A stretch of 64,000 bases of DNA from Spartinivicinus poritis. Its GTDB lineage: Bacteria > Pseudomonadota > Gammaproteobacteria > Pseudomonadales > Zooshikellaceae. The notes beneath the pieces are model-generated. The model was not told where the DNA came from. It worked only from the letters and a program-made list of their open reading frames with translations, and did not search any database. Position 1 is the first letter of the stretch. Each line of letters opens with the position of its first letter. The position numbers and the translations under genes are program-made. The stretch covers positions 106,525-170,524 of the forward strand of contig NZ_JAPMOU010000008.1 in assembly GCF_028858535.1 (NCBI RefSeq), written 5' to 3'. Of this stretch, positions 9,209 to 18,338 are shown piece by piece.

Positions 9209-9682
9209 ATGAATAATATTGAATTTCTTTGTCAGGTACACCAATATTTGTTAGCAAAAGGTGTTGATAATTGGGTTTTTGGCGGATGGGCAGAGGAACT
9301 GTATCAACTAAGAGAGCCTAGTTGGCATAGTGATATTGACCTATTAGTAAAAGATCACTGTTTTACTTGTGTAGATAATTTGCTTAAGTCTGACGATACG
9401 CTTGTAGATATTCCTGAAAAGCGTTTCTCGCATAAACGAGCTTTTGAATACCACTCTATTAGAGTCGAACTATTTCTTGTTGATCCAGTTACCTTAACGA
9501 CCAACTTCTTTGCTGATTGTTATTTATTGCAATGGCCAGTTGATACTTTTCATAATAGACTGGAACTCCCTGGCCTTCGTATTTGTAGTAAAGCGGCATT
9601 ACAAGCATACCGTGGAGTTCATAAGAAAATTGTTGCCAAGCACAAGCTACAGTTTTTGGAGTTTGAAAATGAAAGTAATTGA
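9209..9682 (+). CDS. Nucleotidyltransferase-fold protein (aminoglycoside/lincosamide NTase-like)
   Basis: The 157-residue protein starts one base after the ada stop. The N-terminal half has the nucleotidyltransferase signature GGWAEEL followed by SWHSDIDLLV, the arrangement of ANT(2'')/LinB-type enzymes that transfer AMP to small hydroxylated compounds. A further strand, RVELFLVD, could supply the third acidic residue. The C-terminal region includes the helix ending QAYRGVHKKIVAKHKL. Such proteins may modify antibiotics or act as uncharacterised housekeeping NTases; the substrate cannot be inferred. Coupling to ada suggests expression with the alkylation response. Confidence 0.65.
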   Translation: MNNIEFLCQVHQYLLAKGVDNWVFGGWAEELYQLREPSWHSDIDLLVKDHCFTCVDNLLKSDDTLVDIPEKRFSHKRAFEYHSIRVELFLVDPVTLTTNFFADCYLLQWPVDTFHNRLELPGLRICSKAALQAYRGVHKKIVAKHKLQFLEFENESN

Positions 9683-9712
9683 CATTACTTTATTGTAAAA
9701 TGGATAGTTAAT

Positions 9713-10333
9713 ATGATATCGATCGAATTTATTATTACCTCATTAGTGGTTGTGTTAATACCAGGGACCGGAGTGCTCTATACAGTAGCAACAGGGCTAT
9801 TTATGGGAGCAAGGGCGAGTATATATGCAGCTATTGGCTGCACACTAGGTATTGTTCCATCACTACTAGCAAGTGTTATGGGATTGGCAGTTATTTTTCA
9901 TACCAGTGCACTTGCCTTTCAAGCTATTAAGTATGCTGGTGTTGCATACTTGTTGTTTCTTGCTTGGTCAATGTGGCGCTCTAGTGCTCCTTTAACGCTA
10001 GAAAGTGAGCACCATGAAAAGCAAGGGGCATTTTCAGTTGCTTTGAAAGGCTTTTTAATCAATATACTTAACCCTAAGCTAACCATATTCTTCCTTGCTT
10101 TTTTACCGCAGTTTCTTCCCCAGCAAATAGAACAACCTATGTTAAATATGGTGGCGCTTGGTAGTGTTTTTATGATTATGACTTTTGTCGTTTTTATCAT
10201 CTATGGTCTGCTTGCGAATAGTATTCGTCACTATATTATTCACTCTGAAAAAGTGAATATGCTGATTCAGAAAGGTTTTGCTGGAAGCTTCGCTGCATTA
10301 GGGTTGAAACTGGCATTCACTGAAAACACATAG
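9713..10333 (+). CDS. LysE/RhtB-family amino acid exporter
   Basis: The 206-residue membrane protein has about six helices and the family pattern: IIPG-type motif near the N-terminus (VLIPGTGVLYTVATGL), GARASIYAAIGCTLG, and a central NPKLTIFFLAFLPQF segment. LysE/RhtB transporters export amino acids or homoserine lactones. It follows the nucleotidyltransferase by 30 bases and may be the third gene of the ada transcript. The substrate is unknown. Confidence 0.85.
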   Translation: MISIEFIITSLVVVLIPGTGVLYTVATGLFMGARASIYAAIGCTLGIVPSLLASVMGLAVIFHTSALAFQAIKYAGVAYLLFLAWSMWRSSAPLTLESEHHEKQGAFSVALKGFLINILNPKLTIFFLAFLPQFLPQQIEQPMLNMVALGSVFMIMTFVVFIIYGLLANSIRHYIIHSEKVNMLIQKGFAGSFAALGLKLAFTENT

Positions 10334-10342
10334 TGGTATAAT
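10334..10342 (+). promoter_or_regulatory. Extended -10 promoter element
   Basis: TGGTATAAT, a perfect extended -10 box, lies immediately after the exporter stop and 28 bases before the methyltransferase ATG. No good -35 box is present, which is typical of extended -10 promoters. It suggests that the methyltransferase has its own promoter. Confidence 0.5.
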
Positions 10343-10369
10343 ACAAAAGTTTATTTGAAAAGTTGCTAC

Positions 10370-10942
10370 ATGCATAAAAAAATATCAGATGAATATAGAG
10401 CGAAAGGAATCACTGGCTATTACAAAAATGAAGGTGAGTTTTATAGAAACCCCCATGAGCCACTACTTGAAAGTTTATTGAAGCAGTCGCTTAGTAAAAA
10501 ATCAATCAGCAAGGGTTGTATGCTTGATTTGGCTTGCGGTAGTGGAGAGATCACAATAATACTGGAGAAATATGGCTTTACCCATATTGAGGCCATTGAC
10601 CCTTACACATATAAGGCATATAAAAGTCGCACGGGTAGGCATGCTGAAAAATTCAGTTTCGAAGAGATTGCTCAAGGTGGTATAGCTGGCAAGCAATATG
10701 AGCTGGTTATATGCAGCTTTGCTATGCATCTAGTGGATGAGTCTTGGTTACCAAAGCTTTGTTTTCACTTGAGCCTTATCGCTAATCACTTAATCATACT
10801 CACACCGCTTAAACGACCGAAAATCCAGGCAGATTGGGGATGGATTTTGGATTTTGAGCTGCTAGAAAACCGAGTTAGAGCCAGGTCTTATAGTTCTTTG
10901 TATAAGCAGGAAGTAGCAACAACGCAAGACCTGGTCCGATAG
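10370..10942 (+). CDS. Class I SAM-dependent methyltransferase
   Basis: The protein is about 190 residues from ATG at 10370 (MHKKISDEYRAKG); an upstream in-frame TTG at 10355 lacks a ribosome site. Motif I of the Rossmann fold is clear as MLDLACGSGEITIIL, motif II as HIEAIDPYTY and a motif IV-like strand as YELVICSFAMHLVDE. These are the SAM-binding elements. The tail is short compared with many methyltransferases and gives no substrate clue. It stands alone behind an extended -10 promoter. Confidence 0.75.
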   Translation: MHKKISDEYRAKGITGYYKNEGEFYRNPHEPLLESLLKQSLSKKSISKGCMLDLACGSGEITIILEKYGFTHIEAIDPYTYKAYKSRTGRHAEKFSFEEIAQGGIAGKQYELVICSFAMHLVDESWLPKLCFHLSLIANHLIILTPLKRPKIQADWGWILDFELLENRVRARSYSSLYKQEVATTQDLVR

Positions 10943-11037
10943 TCTGCTATAGGTCTCCTCATGGTAATTCTGTGGCTTTTAACCTAGTCTATAGGCAAAG
11001 CGAATGGTTGAATGAAGTCATATTTGAGTAGTTAACT

Positions 11038-11841
11038 ATGAAAATCTTTCTAGCGTTTTTTACTCTATCAGCTTGGATACTGATTAACTCAGTTTCTGCA
11101 TCGGCTCGCCCGTTGAATATTGTTGGTGAGTCATTTCCCCCTTATGAGTTTGAGTACGAGGGTAGGATTGTTGGTATTGATATAGATATTATTAAATATA
11201 TTTTTGATAAGTTTGGAGTTGAATATACCGTTAGATTAATGCCTTGGAAAAGAGCGTGGCACGAAGTTGAAAACGCTAGAGTAGATGCAATTCTTGGCGC
11301 ATCGCGTAAAAAAGTTAGAGAGCCTTTTGTCTATTATCCTCAAGAAGATATGTGGAAAAGCAGTTATATATTCTTTTCTAGAGGAAAAATGAGTCAACCG
11401 GTTGAAATTGACTATGATACCCCCTTAAAAAATTTAAAGACAATAGGTGTTGTAAGAGGTTATTCTTACCATGACTCATTTTGGCAAAAGTACCCAAATA
11501 GAAACGACGGTACGCTAAATCCATTACTAGAAGAAGCAACAGATGTTCAACAGAGTTTTTTGAAACTAGCCAATGGAAGGATAGACTTTTTTATTATTGA
11601 CAAAACAGTAGGCCATTTTGTTGTTAATGACTTGAAACTAAGGCATAAAGTCACATATTCAACGAAAATTTTATTTGAAAAAGGGTATACCATGCCGTTT
11701 GTTAAAAGGTCAGATTATCCAAATATTCGTGCTTTGTCAGTTGCTTTTAATGCAGAGCTATCACAAATGAAAGCCTCAGGGCTGTATGATGAGATAATTA
11801 ATAAATGGATGAATTGTGAAAAGGTGATTGATTGTATTTGA
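11038..11841 (+). CDS. Periplasmic amino-acid-type solute-binding protein (SBP_bac_3)
   Basis: The 267-residue product has a signal peptide (cleavage near SVSASARP) and a family 3 binding fold: LNIVGESFPPYEFEYEGRIVGIDIDII at the N-terminus, RVDAILGASRKKVREPFVYY in lobe 1, and a hinge and lobe 2 ending SQMKASGLYDEIINKW. Family members bind polar amino acids or related compounds. No permease or ATPase genes are adjacent, which is common for this large group in marine gammaproteobacteria, so a scavenging or sensing role is possible. Confidence 0.85.
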   Translation: MKIFLAFFTLSAWILINSVSASARPLNIVGESFPPYEFEYEGRIVGIDIDIIKYIFDKFGVEYTVRLMPWKRAWHEVENARVDAILGASRKKVREPFVYYPQEDMWKSSYIFFSRGKMSQPVEIDYDTPLKNLKTIGVVRGYSYHDSFWQKYPNRNDGTLNPLLEEATDVQQSFLKLANGRIDFFIIDKTVGHFVVNDLKLRHKVTYSTKILFEKGYTMPFVKRSDYPNIRALSVAFNAELSQMKASGLYDEIINKWMNCEKVIDCI

Positions 11842-12093
11842 TAGCTGTTACACCTAATGCAAAGAGTGTGTATAAAAAATAAAGAATAATAAATAAAAAA
11901 TAGGTGAATGTCAGGCAATGTTTGAAGTGCTGTAAACAAAGTTGATTAGCTTATAATACTGTAGTTGTAGTAAGCCAAAGCACGTCGACTATACTATTGT
12001 AGGACTTACTTGATTTTAAGGGCTTGCTCGCTAATTTAAAATAAATTTTCATTTCATGCTAGTCTCTTTACCAATGGCAGTGGTCATGAGTAG

Positions 12094-12228
12094 CCGCTCG
12101 ATCTAAGCACAGATCAGATCAAGAATAGATTTTACAATACCAATCATGTTGTATTGACAGGTATTGGTCTTAGCTCATCATCTGATAATGCTTCGGGGAT
12201 TACTGGTGCGGTTGGCTGGATTGACTAA
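12094..12228 (+). pseudogene. Possible C-terminal remnant of a decayed gene
   Basis: Within the 476-base gap 11842-12317 there is a 44-codon stretch bounded upstream by a stop and without an initiation codon. Its translation (containing NHVVLTGIGLSSSSDNASG and ending AVGWID) has protein-like composition. I do not recognise it. It could equally be chance. The rest of this gap shows nothing clear except the hairpin at 12281-12308. Confidence 0.2.
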
Positions 12229-12280
12229 ACAACCAATAGTAGCTTAGCTGTAGACCCGATCATTATCTGGACATAAAATG

Positions 12281-12308
12281 AACCCTTCACTATACCAGTT
12301 GAAGGGTT
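12281..12308 (+). promoter_or_regulatory. Hairpin overlapping the ribosome site of the SDR gene
   Basis: Perfect 9-bp arms AACCCTTCA and TGAAGGGTT enclose a 10-base loop and end 9 bases before the ATG at 12318. The purine-rich GAAGGG that would serve as ribosome-binding site lies inside the right arm. If the stem forms in RNA it would hide that site, giving translational control, or on DNA it may be an operator. Confidence 0.35.
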
Positions 12309-12317
12309 ATATCTAAT

Positions 12318-13019
12318 ATGGAAAATCATCATACTGTTTTAATCACAGGTGCTAATCGTGGTTTGGGGCTGGAAGCTGTCAAGCAATACGCAAGTGCTGG
12401 CTGGCAGGTAATAGCCACTTGTCGTACACCAAAAACTGCAACAGAACTGGGCCAGTTGGCGCAAGAAAATCCATCAGTCAGTGTCTATCAGTTGGATATA
12501 AATGACCTTGAGTCAATCACTTTATTGGCCAAACAGCTTGATCAGCAAGCCATTGATCTGCTGTGGTGTAATGCCGGTGTTTATGGGCCTAAAGGGATCG
12601 GTTTGGGGGAAATAACAGCAGATACTTGGATGGATACGTTGAAAACCAACACAGTTGCACCTTTGTTATTGGTACAGCAGTTTTTGCCTCATATCCGTCG
12701 TAGTCAACTGAAAACCATTGCATTAATGACCAGCAAAATGGGGAGTATGGAGGATAATACCAGTGGTGGCAGCTATATTTATCGAAGCTCTAAAGCAGGG
12801 TTGAATGCGGTAGGTAAAAGCTTAGCGGAAGACCTGCGCAGTGAAAGTATTAAGGTTGCGTTGTTGCACCCAGGCTGGGTAAAAACTGATATGGGTGGGC
12901 CTAGTGCACTGATTGATGTGACTACTTCAATTAGTGGATTACGCCAAGTGATTAAGTCATTAACCCTGGAAAACAGTGGTTCATTTTATGCTTATGATGG
13001 ACAGGAAATTCCCTGGTAG
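12318..13019 (+). CDS. Short-chain dehydrogenase/reductase
   Basis: The 233-residue protein is a classical SDR. The cofactor motif TGANRGLG sits at about residues 10-17, a CR pair follows (ATCRTP) that favours NADP(H), NAG is present as LLWCNAGVYG, and the active site has Ser in MTSKMGSM with YIYRSSK as the Tyr-x3-Lys pair. HPGWVKTDMGG is the usual PG loop. The reaction is NAD(P)-dependent oxidation or reduction of an alcohol/ketone; CsgA/YciK-like relatives exist but the substrate is unknown. Monocistronic. Confidence 0.85.
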   Translation: MENHHTVLITGANRGLGLEAVKQYASAGWQVIATCRTPKTATELGQLAQENPSVSVYQLDINDLESITLLAKQLDQQAIDLLWCNAGVYGPKGIGLGEITADTWMDTLKTNTVAPLLLVQQFLPHIRRSQLKTIALMTSKMGSMEDNTSGGSYIYRSSKAGLNAVGKSLAEDLRSESIKVALLHPGWVKTDMGGPSALIDVTTSISGLRQVIKSLTLENSGSFYAYDGQEIPW

Positions 13020-13169
13020 TTATTTAATATGACATGGAATTAAAAAACAAAATCATAGTGCTTTTTACATAATAATGCACATCAATAAACAAACGTTACA
13101 TTCGTTGTACTTTTACTGCTGTATATTTTATTAAGGGTGCCCTTCAAAATATAACTAAAGGAGCTTAAT

Positions 13170-13343
13170 ATGTTAAAGAAGGTAACGTTTGTTTTAGCGT
13201 TAACTGTTGCTTCAATTGTACATGCTGAGACTGATCCTGAACCCGCAGATGCTGGACTGCTCGATAAATTGATTGAAGCTATCAAAACTAATGTATGTGG
13301 TGCACGTTTAACCAGTGGAAGGTGTGATTTTAGACCAGGATAG
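13170..13343 (+). CDS. Small secreted protein, 57 residues
   Basis: A short gene with a good ribosome site (AAAGGAG, 7 bases before ATG). The product starts with a clear signal peptide, MLKKVTFVLALTVASIVHA, leaving about 38 residues. The mature part is acidic, then amphipathic (LLDKLIEAIKTNV), and ends with a cysteine-containing tail CGARLTSGRCDFRPG in which the two cysteines could pair. I do not recognise the family. It lies between the SDR gene and the convergent ferredoxin gene; an AAGGGTGCCCTT palindrome at 13132-13143 precedes it. Confidence 0.6.
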   Translation: MLKKVTFVLALTVASIVHAETDPEPADAGLLDKLIEAIKTNVCGARLTSGRCDFRPG

Positions 13344-13426
13344 CCATTAATTTATATCGTTAGAAATAATGATGTATTAGCTAATTGGGTGTTTATTAAT
13401 TCTTTTAAAGCCAAAAAGAGTTGTAA

Positions 13427-13711
13427 CTATATTTCGCCGGTTTTTCGCTTAACGGGGTAGGGTAGTTCAATTGTGATATCGGATGTAGGTTTGGCACAGC
13501 AGGCAAGAATGCGCCCTTTGGGAGTAAACGCAATCGGTTCTTCAGTATATTTAATGTTGCCATTAATTAGTTCTACCTGGCAGGCTCCGCAATAACCTTG
13601 ACGGCATTGATATTCCGTTACCAGTTGTTGAGCTTCCATTGCTTCCAGCAGGGTATGCTCTTCACGAGGAATAAAACTAAAGCCGTCTATTATTTTAATG
13701 ATATTTGCCAT
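13427..13711 (-). CDS. yfaE: 2Fe-2S ferredoxin, class I ribonucleotide reductase maintenance type (YfaE-like)
   Basis: The product is 94 residues from ATG at 13711 (MANIIKI), chosen because AAGGA lies 5 bases upstream; an in-frame ATG at 13741 has no such site. It is a plant-type ferredoxin with the cluster ligands in CRQGYCGACQ and a distal ILACCAKP. In E. coli YfaE supplies electrons to rebuild the diferric-tyrosyl cofactor of NrdB. The position downstream of nrdA-nrdB on the same strand supports the same job, although a 233-base gap separates it from nrdB. Confidence 0.88.
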   Translation of the reverse strand: MANIIKIIDGFSFIPREEHTLLEAMEAQQLVTEYQCRQGYCGACQVELINGNIKYTEEPIAFTPKGRILACCAKPTSDITIELPYPVKRKTGEI

Positions 13712-13841
13712 ATTTATCCTTCGCGAATGACCTTTAGGCATTGTTATCTTCGTTCTTGACCACCATGGAAGGTGGAAACTCAGTTAAAGCATGGAGCGTT
13801 TAACTGTCACCCCAGTCACTTAGTTTGACCTAAGCTCCTGG

Positions 13842-13858
13842 GGGCAAGTCTGCTACTG
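13842..13858 (+). repeat. 17-bp dispersed repeat copy
   Basis: GGGCAAGTCTGCTACTG here is identical to the reverse complement of 7963-7979. It is in the nrdB-ferredoxin gap, in a stretch with further short inverted segments and no coding. Probably remnants of the same intergenic repeat family. Confidence 0.4.
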
Positions 13859-13944
13859 GAACTCGCCTTGCCTAAAAGCCCTTCGCATTGGCTATATTTT
13901 ATTGCAAGGCTTGTGCAGTGTTTGAATCTTGCACTAGCAATAGA

Positions 13945-15075
13945 TTACAAATCGAAATCGGTAAACTCTGAGGTATCTACCTGGCTATCGATAGCACCTA
14001 CCAAATAAGAACTGATTTCTGCCTCTTGGGGAGCTACCTGTACATTGTCACTTACCAGCCAGGCGTTCATCCAAGGTAATGGGTTGTTTTTGGTTTCAAA
14101 GGGAGCAGTAAAGCCAATCGCTAGCATTCGTTGGTTGGTAATATATTCAACGTATTGTGCCAGGATATCTTTGTTTAACCCGATCATTGAGCCATCTTTA
14201 AACAAGTATTCTGCCCACTCTTTTTCTTGCTCTGCCGCTTCAATAAAAATGCGATGTGCTTCTTCACGACACTCTTTGGCTACTTCAGCCATTTCTGGGT
14301 CATCCTCACCACTAGCCATCAGTTGCAGCATATGTTGAGTACCCGTCAAGTGCAGGGCTTCATCACGGGCGATCAGTTTGATGATTTTGGCATTGCCTTC
14401 CATAGTTGCACGTTCTGCAAAGGCAAAACTACAGGCAAAGCTGACATAAAAGCGGATGGCTTCTAATACATTAACTGATACCAGGGTTAAATACAGCTTA
14501 CGTTTTAGGTCACGCAGGCTGATGGTAATGGTTTCATTGCCTATTTTGTGGGTGCCAGTGCCGAGGGTATGATATAAATTGATACCTTCAATGAGCTCGT
14601 CGTAATACTGAGTTATTGCAATTGCCCGTTTTTGAATAGCCTGGTTGGTGACAATATCATCAAATACCTCACTGGGCTGGCTCATGATATTACGAATAAT
14701 ATGGGTATAGCTGCGGCTATGAATCGTTTCACTAAAGGCCCAGGTTTCGATCCAGGTTTCTAACTCCGGTAATGAAACAATAGGCAGCAAAGCCACGTTA
14801 GGCGAGCGCCCTTGAATAGAGTCCAATAGGGTTTGGTATTTCAGGTTGCTAATAAAAATGTGCTTTTCATGCTCTGGTAAGTCAGTAAAGTCGCGTCTAT
14901 CGGTAGATAGGTCGATCTCTTCTGGGCGCCAGAAGAAAGACAGTTGTTTCTCGATCAGCTTTTCAAATATTGGATATTTTTGAATATCATAACGAGCAAT
15001 ATTGACAAGCTGACCAAAAAACATTGGCTGGCTTGTGGCAGAAAAGTGTTCACGGTTGAATGTGGTGTAGCTCAT
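13945..15075 (-). CDS. nrdB: Class Ia ribonucleotide reductase, beta subunit
   Basis: The 376-residue product has the same length as E. coli NrdB. It carries the diiron and radical site residues: [18 protein letters not shown] includes Glu and His ligands and the radical Tyr, and [15 protein letters not shown] supplies further ligands. The C-terminal end (TSEFTDFDL) matches the tail that docks on NrdA. With NrdA it reduces ribonucleoside diphosphates to deoxy forms. It is downstream of nrdA with a 74-base gap containing hairpins. Confidence 0.96.
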   Translation of the reverse strand: MSYTTFNREHFSATSQPMFFGQLVNIARYDIQKYPIFEKLIEKQLSFFWRPEEIDLSTDRRDFTDLPEHEKHIFISNLKYQTLLDSIQGRSPNVALLPIVSLPELETWIETWAFSETIHSRSYTHIIRNIMSQPSEVFDDIVTNQAIQKRAIAITQYYDELIEGINLYHTLGTGTHKIGNETITISLRDLKRKLYLTLVSVNVLEAIRFYVSFACSFAFAERATMEGNAKIIKLIARDEALHLTGTQHMLQLMASGEDDPEMAEVAKECREEAHRIFIEAAEQEKEWAEYLFKDGSMIGLNKDILAQYVEYITNQRMLAIGFTAPFETKNNPLPWMNAWLVSDNVQVAPQEAEISSYLVGAIDSQVDTSEFTDFDL

Positions 15076-15116
15076 GGTCGCAATATCGGCTCAGATTGGT
15101 GTTCAGGCTAATAATT

Positions 15117-15153
15117 GGCCCTGCTGCCAGGGCCTCTAGCATTTGTGTGCTAG
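15117..15153 (-). promoter_or_regulatory. Two hairpins between nrdA and nrdB
   Basis: On the minus strand the nrdA stop is overlapped by a CTAGC/GCTAG stem and followed at once by a perfect GGCCCTG/CAGGGCC stem with a 4-base loop. There is no T-run after it, so it is more likely an RNA stability or processing element setting the NrdA:NrdB ratio than a full terminator. Confidence 0.4.
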
Positions 15154-17420
15154 ATTTTGCATGCGCCTCCCGCGCAACCGTCATCCAAATCATTTTGGGT
15201 ATCTTCAGCACCATCACGGGTATTGTGATAATAAAGTGTTTTGACGCCCAGCTTATAAGCACTGAGTAAGTCTTGAATCATTAACTTCATTGGCACTTTG
15301 CCATCAGCAAATTTACTGGGATCATAATTAGTATTGGCTGAAATAGTTTGATCAACAAACTTTTGCATAATTCCAACCAGCTGTAAGTAACCTTGATTAG
15401 ATGGAATTTGCCAGAGTAACTCGTATTTTTCCTTGAGTTGTTCAAACTCTGGTACGACTTGCTTTAGGATGCCATCTTTACTGGCTTTGATGCTGATATA
15501 GCCGCGTGGTGGCTCAATGCCATTGGTTGCATTGCTAATTTGCGATGAAGTCTCTGATGGCATGAGGGCACTTAAGGTACTGTTACGTAAGCCGTATTGT
15601 TTAATATCGGTACGTAATGTTTCCCAGTCGTAATGGAGAGGCTCTTGGCATACCTCATCTAGGTCTTTTTTATAGGTATCGATGGGTAAAATACCTTCAG
15701 CATAGGTAGTTTCGTTAAACTTATTACAGGCGCCTTGTTCTTTAGCGAGATTATTAGAGGCTTTCAATAAGTAATATTGAATAGCTTCAAAAGTACGATG
15801 GGTTAGGTTGTTGGCCGAACCATCAGAATATCTGGCGCCATGTTTTGCCAAGTAATAAGCATAGTTAATAACCCCGACACCTAGTGTACGACGATTATCG
15901 CTGGAGTTTTGCGCTGCAGGAATAGGGTAGTGCTGATAGCTGAGCAAGCTGTCTAAAGCGCGCACAATCAAGTTTGCCAAATCTTCCAGCTCGTCTAGAT
16001 CGGTGAGGGCACCTAAGTTAAATGCCGCAAGGGTACACAGAGCTATTTCGCCATTGGGATCATCAAAGCGGTTAAGTGGCTTAGTGGGCAAAGCAATTTC
16101 AAGACACAAGTTGCTTTGTTTAATGGGAGCAACATCCGCTTTAAATGGACTATGGGTATTACAGTGATCAACATTCTGTAAATAAACCCGACCAGTACTG
16201 GCACGCTCTTGTAAAAATAAACTGAACAGTTCAACGGCTTTGACTTGTTTTTTCCTGATGGCTGGATCTTGCTCATGCTGCAAATACAGTGCTTCGAATT
16301 TTTCCTGGTCGGCAAAAAAGGCATCATACAAGCCAGGTACATCAGAAGGGCTAAACAGGGTGATGTGCTCACCTTTAATTAAGCGTTGATACATCAATTT
16401 ATTAAATTGAATCCCATAATCAAGGTGGCGAACCCGGTTTTCTTCAACACCGCGGTTATTTTTTAACACCAGCAGTGACTCAACTTCTAAGTGCCAGATA
16501 GGGTAAAACAAAGTGGCTGCACCACCGCGAACTCCCCCTTGAGAACAGCTTTTAACTGCTGTTTGGAAGTGCTTGTAAAAAGGAATACAACCTGTGTGGA
16601 AGGCTTCGCCATTACGAATAGGGCTGCCTAAGGCACGAATTCGACCAGCGCCAATGCCAATCCCTGCACGTTGACTGACATACTTAACAATGGCACTTGA
16701 GGTGGCATTAATAGAGTCTAAGGAGTCATCACACTCAATTAACACACAAGAGCTGAACTGACGGGTAGGTGTTCTAACCCCTGCCATAATAGGGGTTGGC
16801 AGTGATAGTTTAAATTGTGAAACGGCATCATAAAACCGTTGAATATAATTTAATCGTTGCTCTTTAGGATATTTTGCAAACAAACAGGCAGCAATTAAAA
16901 CATACAAAAACTGTGGGCTTTCATAATATTCACCCGTTACTCGGTTTTGTACCAAGTATTTACCTTCCAATTGTTTAACGGCAGCATAGCAAAAGTTCAT
17001 GTCTCGCTGGTGGTCGATAAAGCGATCCATTTCGGTAAATTCAGCTTCTGTATAATCTTCCAGCAAGTGGCGGTCATATTTACCCAGCTCAATTAAACGA
17101 CACACGTGGTTATACAGCGCAGGTGGTTCAAATTGGCCATAGGCTTTTTTACGCAAATGATAAATAGCCAGACGTGCAGCTAGATACTGATAATCAGGGG
17201 TATCAGTTGAAATTAAGTCTGCAGCCGACTTAATGATGGTTTCATGGATATCGGCGGTTTTGATACCATCGAAAAACTGAATATGCGACTTTAGCTCTAC
17301 CTGAGAAACAGAGACATTATTAAGGCCTTCTGCTGCCCATGTAATCACCCGGTGGATTTTTTCCAGATCGATAGGTTCGGTTCGCCCATCGCGCTTAGTA
17401 ACCATCAGGTTTTTATTCAT
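15150..17420 (-). CDS. nrdA: Class Ia ribonucleotide reductase, alpha subunit
   Basis: The product is about 756 residues from ATG at 17420 (MNKNLMVTKRDGRTEPIDLEKI); an in-frame ATG at 17438 is also possible. It has an N-terminal ATP-cone (about 1-95), the barrel with FSSCVLIECDDSLDSI, the finger-loop cysteine in SNLCLEIALPT, and the C-terminal redox cysteines in DDGCAGGACKI. It reduces NDPs with electrons from thioredoxin or glutaredoxin via the C-terminal pair. It heads the nrdA-nrdB-ferredoxin set. Confidence 0.96.
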   Translation of the reverse strand: MNKNLMVTKRDGRTEPIDLEKIHRVITWAAEGLNNVSVSQVELKSHIQFFDGIKTADIHETIIKSAADLISTDTPDYQYLAARLAIYHLRKKAYGQFEPPALYNHVCRLIELGKYDRHLLEDYTEAEFTEMDRFIDHQRDMNFCYAAVKQLEGKYLVQNRVTGEYYESPQFLYVLIAACLFAKYPKEQRLNYIQRFYDAVSQFKLSLPTPIMAGVRTPTRQFSSCVLIECDDSLDSINATSSAIVKYVSQRAGIGIGAGRIRALGSPIRNGEAFHTGCIPFYKHFQTAVKSCSQGGVRGGAATLFYPIWHLEVESLLVLKNNRGVEENRVRHLDYGIQFNKLMYQRLIKGEHITLFSPSDVPGLYDAFFADQEKFEALYLQHEQDPAIRKKQVKAVELFSLFLQERASTGRVYLQNVDHCNTHSPFKADVAPIKQSNLCLEIALPTKPLNRFDDPNGEIALCTLAAFNLGALTDLDELEDLANLIVRALDSLLSYQHYPIPAAQNSSDNRRTLGVGVINYAYYLAKHGARYSDGSANNLTHRTFEAIQYYLLKASNNLAKEQGACNKFNETTYAEGILPIDTYKKDLDEVCQEPLHYDWETLRTDIKQYGLRNSTLSALMPSETSSQISNATNGIEPPRGYISIKASKDGILKQVVPEFEQLKEKYELLWQIPSNQGYLQLVGIMQKFVDQTISANTNYDPSKFADGKVPMKLMIQDLLSAYKLGVKTLYYHNTRDGAEDTQNDLDDGCAGGACKI

Positions 17421-17650
17421 GTAGTGGATACCTACCAAATGTTAAGTAAAAAATCGAACCAACCCACCCACACCGATAGATGTCAGTAAAGGTTGTTTTT
17501 TGCACAAGAGCTATTTGAGCTTTCAGTGAGACATCTTAAGACGATGTTAACTGCCTCATTGGATAACTGCAGATACCAGCCCTTGGAAAAAAATCCGCTA
17601 TGCACTTGAAATTCGTCATTCATGATGCTAGGGCTCGCCTAAATAAGCAG

Positions 17651-17664
17651 TACTATATGTAGTA
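17651..17664 (-). promoter_or_regulatory. NrdR-box-like palindrome overlapping a -10 sequence upstream of nrdA
   Basis: The near-perfect palindrome TACTATATGTAGTA resembles the NrdR box (consensus about ACACWATATATWGTGT). On the minus strand TATACT at 17661-17666 overlaps it and could be the nrdA -10 box, about 240 bases before the start. I did not find the second box that usually lies about three helical turns away. The remainder of the 900-base gap 17439-18338 has no convincing gene. Confidence 0.35.
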
Positions 17665-18220
17665 TAGAACGTTTTGGGCGGTACAAGATAATGCGGTTTC
17701 CATTTTATTGCAAGTAGTAATTCTCTATGAAAAACGTTGAAAAAATTTGACAAAACAATTGGTTAGCAAACACTAACGATAAGTCGTTTTTACTCAGTTA
17801 GTTAGCTGCTTTGCAAGAAAAAATTAGCAATAATTATGGTTAAAAAAAGTACAGCTCTGGTCGTTTTTGTGATTGCTTTTTGCTCAATTTAAAACGAATT
17901 CTTTATAGCTTGTTTAATAAGGTTATTTAAAGCAGGCCTATTTAAGCACAGTCACTAGATGTCTAAATTATGAATAGCTAACATTAGAGTGTTGGGTAGC
18001 TGCCCTGATACATCGCAGGGCTGGTATGGCCAAGGTTATATTGTCTATTCTGTTACATGATTGGTACAGTAGCACTGGCAGGCTAATAAATGATGAGTGT
18101 GGTTTACTACAGTTGGTATAAACTATAAGCCACCTTATCAACCAGCTCAATATAGCACTAGATGTAGTACTGGCGTCTCTGGTCTCTAGTTGCTCTTTTG
18201 AGTAGCAGCTTTTCTTGAAG

Positions 18221-18270
18221 CTATTCATGATTCATGAATAGTAGCTGCTTTAACTGGTTAATGTTTAACC
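18221..18270. promoter_or_regulatory. Two palindromes upstream of the two-component operon
   Basis: At 18221-18241, arms CTATTCATG and CATGAATAG flank a 3-base centre (perfect 9-bp arms). At 18256-18270, GGTTAA and TTAACC flank TGT. They lie 98 and 69 bases before the response-regulator start. Both look like dimer-binding operators, possibly for self-regulation. Closer to the start, AACAAGTAGTA is repeated twice at a 16-base period. Confidence 0.35.
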
Positions 18271-18338
18271 TGGCTAAAGCAGTACAAACCAACAAGTAGT
18301 ATAAACAACAAGTAGTACCAACTGAGAAGAGTAGTGTA

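Noticed and set aside
17965..18230. Gene on the minus strand between nrdA and the two-component operon
   Set aside because: Open frame has no ribosome site and a Ser/Cys-rich composition typical of a chance frame; the region carries palindromes instead.
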